A stretch of DNA of 64,000 nucleotides from Anisus vortex. Taxonomy: Eukaryota > Mollusca > Gastropoda > Planorbidae. A program made the translations under genes and the position numbers. The stretch is from NCBI GenBank assembly GCA_949126835.1, contig CASBPS010000042.1, positions 1 to 64,000 of the forward strand. The letters run 5' to 3'. Each line of letters opens with the position of its first letter. The first letter of the stretch is position 1. The notes beneath the pieces were generated by a model that was given only the letters and a program-made list of their open reading frames with translations, ran no database searches and was not told where the DNA came from. Positions 63,131 to 64,000 of the stretch are shown here, piece by piece.

Positions 63131-64000
63131 ATAAAATAAGAAATCACTAACACATGAGATATTAACAAAAGTTACTGTAAAGTTTGTGCCTGGAGTCATG
63201 CTACAAGATTTCTTTTTTTTTTTTCACGCCTCTATTTGCAGAATCTTTGTTTTAACGTGTAATGACATATTAAGCTAAGCTAATTTCTTAAAACGTTTCG
63301 TGTGATTGGAGGTGGGGGGGGGGGGGGGGGCTCCAAAATGTACAGAGTGCTACTAGGAGGTAGGTATAGAAATATTAATGTAACTTTTTGTGTACATAAT
63401 ATATGTACGGACCTTCGTTCTAAATGCTTCTGTCATTTCCAAGTAAGTTTATGCCATAAAATGTATTTTCTCCTATGGTCAAGAAAATCAACCACTAAAC
63501 ATCATTTAAAACTTTCAATAAAAAAAGAAACAAGACTTCATTTTATAAAATAAGACAAGATCAGAAATAAAATGAATACAAAACTATTTTTAGCATTACA
63601 AATGTGACATTCTTTGTTTTTGTTATGGCAAAAATGAATATCGACTAATTGTTTGACAGCAATATGAACGACATAGAAATTATAAACTGACATACAGTAA
63701 GTACTTTGCATCGAAAAAAATAAATTAAATATTTTCTATCATAAATCTAATTATATTTTAATAAGTCTAAATTATCACGCCGTCATTATGATATTTTACA
63801 TGCATAGTAAACGAAGTTGGAACAGATGAAAATAAGGAAATTTTATAATTGCTCGTTTTATGATTTAAAGTTCTTTTATAAACACATAAATATATGAAAT
63901 TATAGATACACCATAGGCCTAGTTATTGGCTTATATAATTGTTAGTTACAATCCGTTTAGATATTATACATTTCCTGCTATTTGAATATAGATCTAAATG
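63131..64000. repeat. Composite unit copy 6, right flank
   Basis: A G-run of 17 at 63314-63330 is followed by CTCCAAAATGTACAGAGTGC, and the sequence then matches 9115-9470 and 51480-51850. The end of the window, from about 63740, has no clear partner. The open frame that starts in the G-run (63302-63553) is not kept in the other copies. Confidence 0.75.

Noticed and set aside
63302..63553. 83-codon frame beginning in a poly-G tract
   Set aside because: The start lies in a homopolymer, and the matching sequence at 9100-9350 and 51470-51700 does not keep the frame.

Overview
The window is AT-rich eukaryotic DNA with no intact cellular gene. Nearly everything recognisable is a transposable element, a remnant of one, or a tandem or inverted repeat. 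The mix of non-LTR retrotransposon debris, a tRNA-headed SINE, hAT, piggyBac-like and THAP-bearing DNA transposons suggests an invertebrate, most likely a mollusc and perhaps a gastropod. That assignment is inference from repeat style, not from a marker gene.

Layout. A diverged composite unit of roughly 6-9 kb recurs at about 1-9480, 11976-14600 plus 27373-27830 (partial), 29690-37260, 37260-42800, 46860-51880 and 52474-64000. Each fuller copy has a left flank, a left arm, a variable central loop, a right arm that is the reverse complement of the left arm, and a right flank ending in a G-run context. The unit is therefore a long imperfect palindrome, and the copies differ by later insertions. 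These include a P-like MITE (3109-3611), a second THAP element with long inverted repeats (4035-5177), a SINE nested in a hAT MITE (8311-8752), a possible piggyBac-like insertion (31149-32137), hAT MITEs (38882-39063, 62772-62968), a TTAA-flanked mini-element (48573-48653), a CR1-like LINE (58712-59914) and a foldback element (61851-62279). Because the units are paralogous, several insertions can be checked against an empty site elsewhere in the same window.

Between units lie 9500-11975 (a GC-rich dispersed repeat, an RTE-like LINE 3' end and a LINE ORF1 remnant), 14683-27372 (a tandem array of seven complete blocks and one partial block in the order A-B-B-C-C-C-A-c), 27866-29260 (LINE 3' ends) and 42804-46457 (a gag-like remnant beside a hAT transposase pseudogene that is split by an RT-deleted LINE).

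The 12.7-kb array is the most unusual feature. Each block has a short hairpin, a TA-rich start, a tetranucleotide microsatellite, a palindromic GTATGTACATAC and TGACGTCA sites. B and C blocks also carry a 19-bp minisatellite. The two A blocks carry the same P-like insertion with a THAP-domain exon. This resembles tandem Helentron-like non-autonomous elements, but that is a hypothesis. No cellular pathway or operon can be read from the window.
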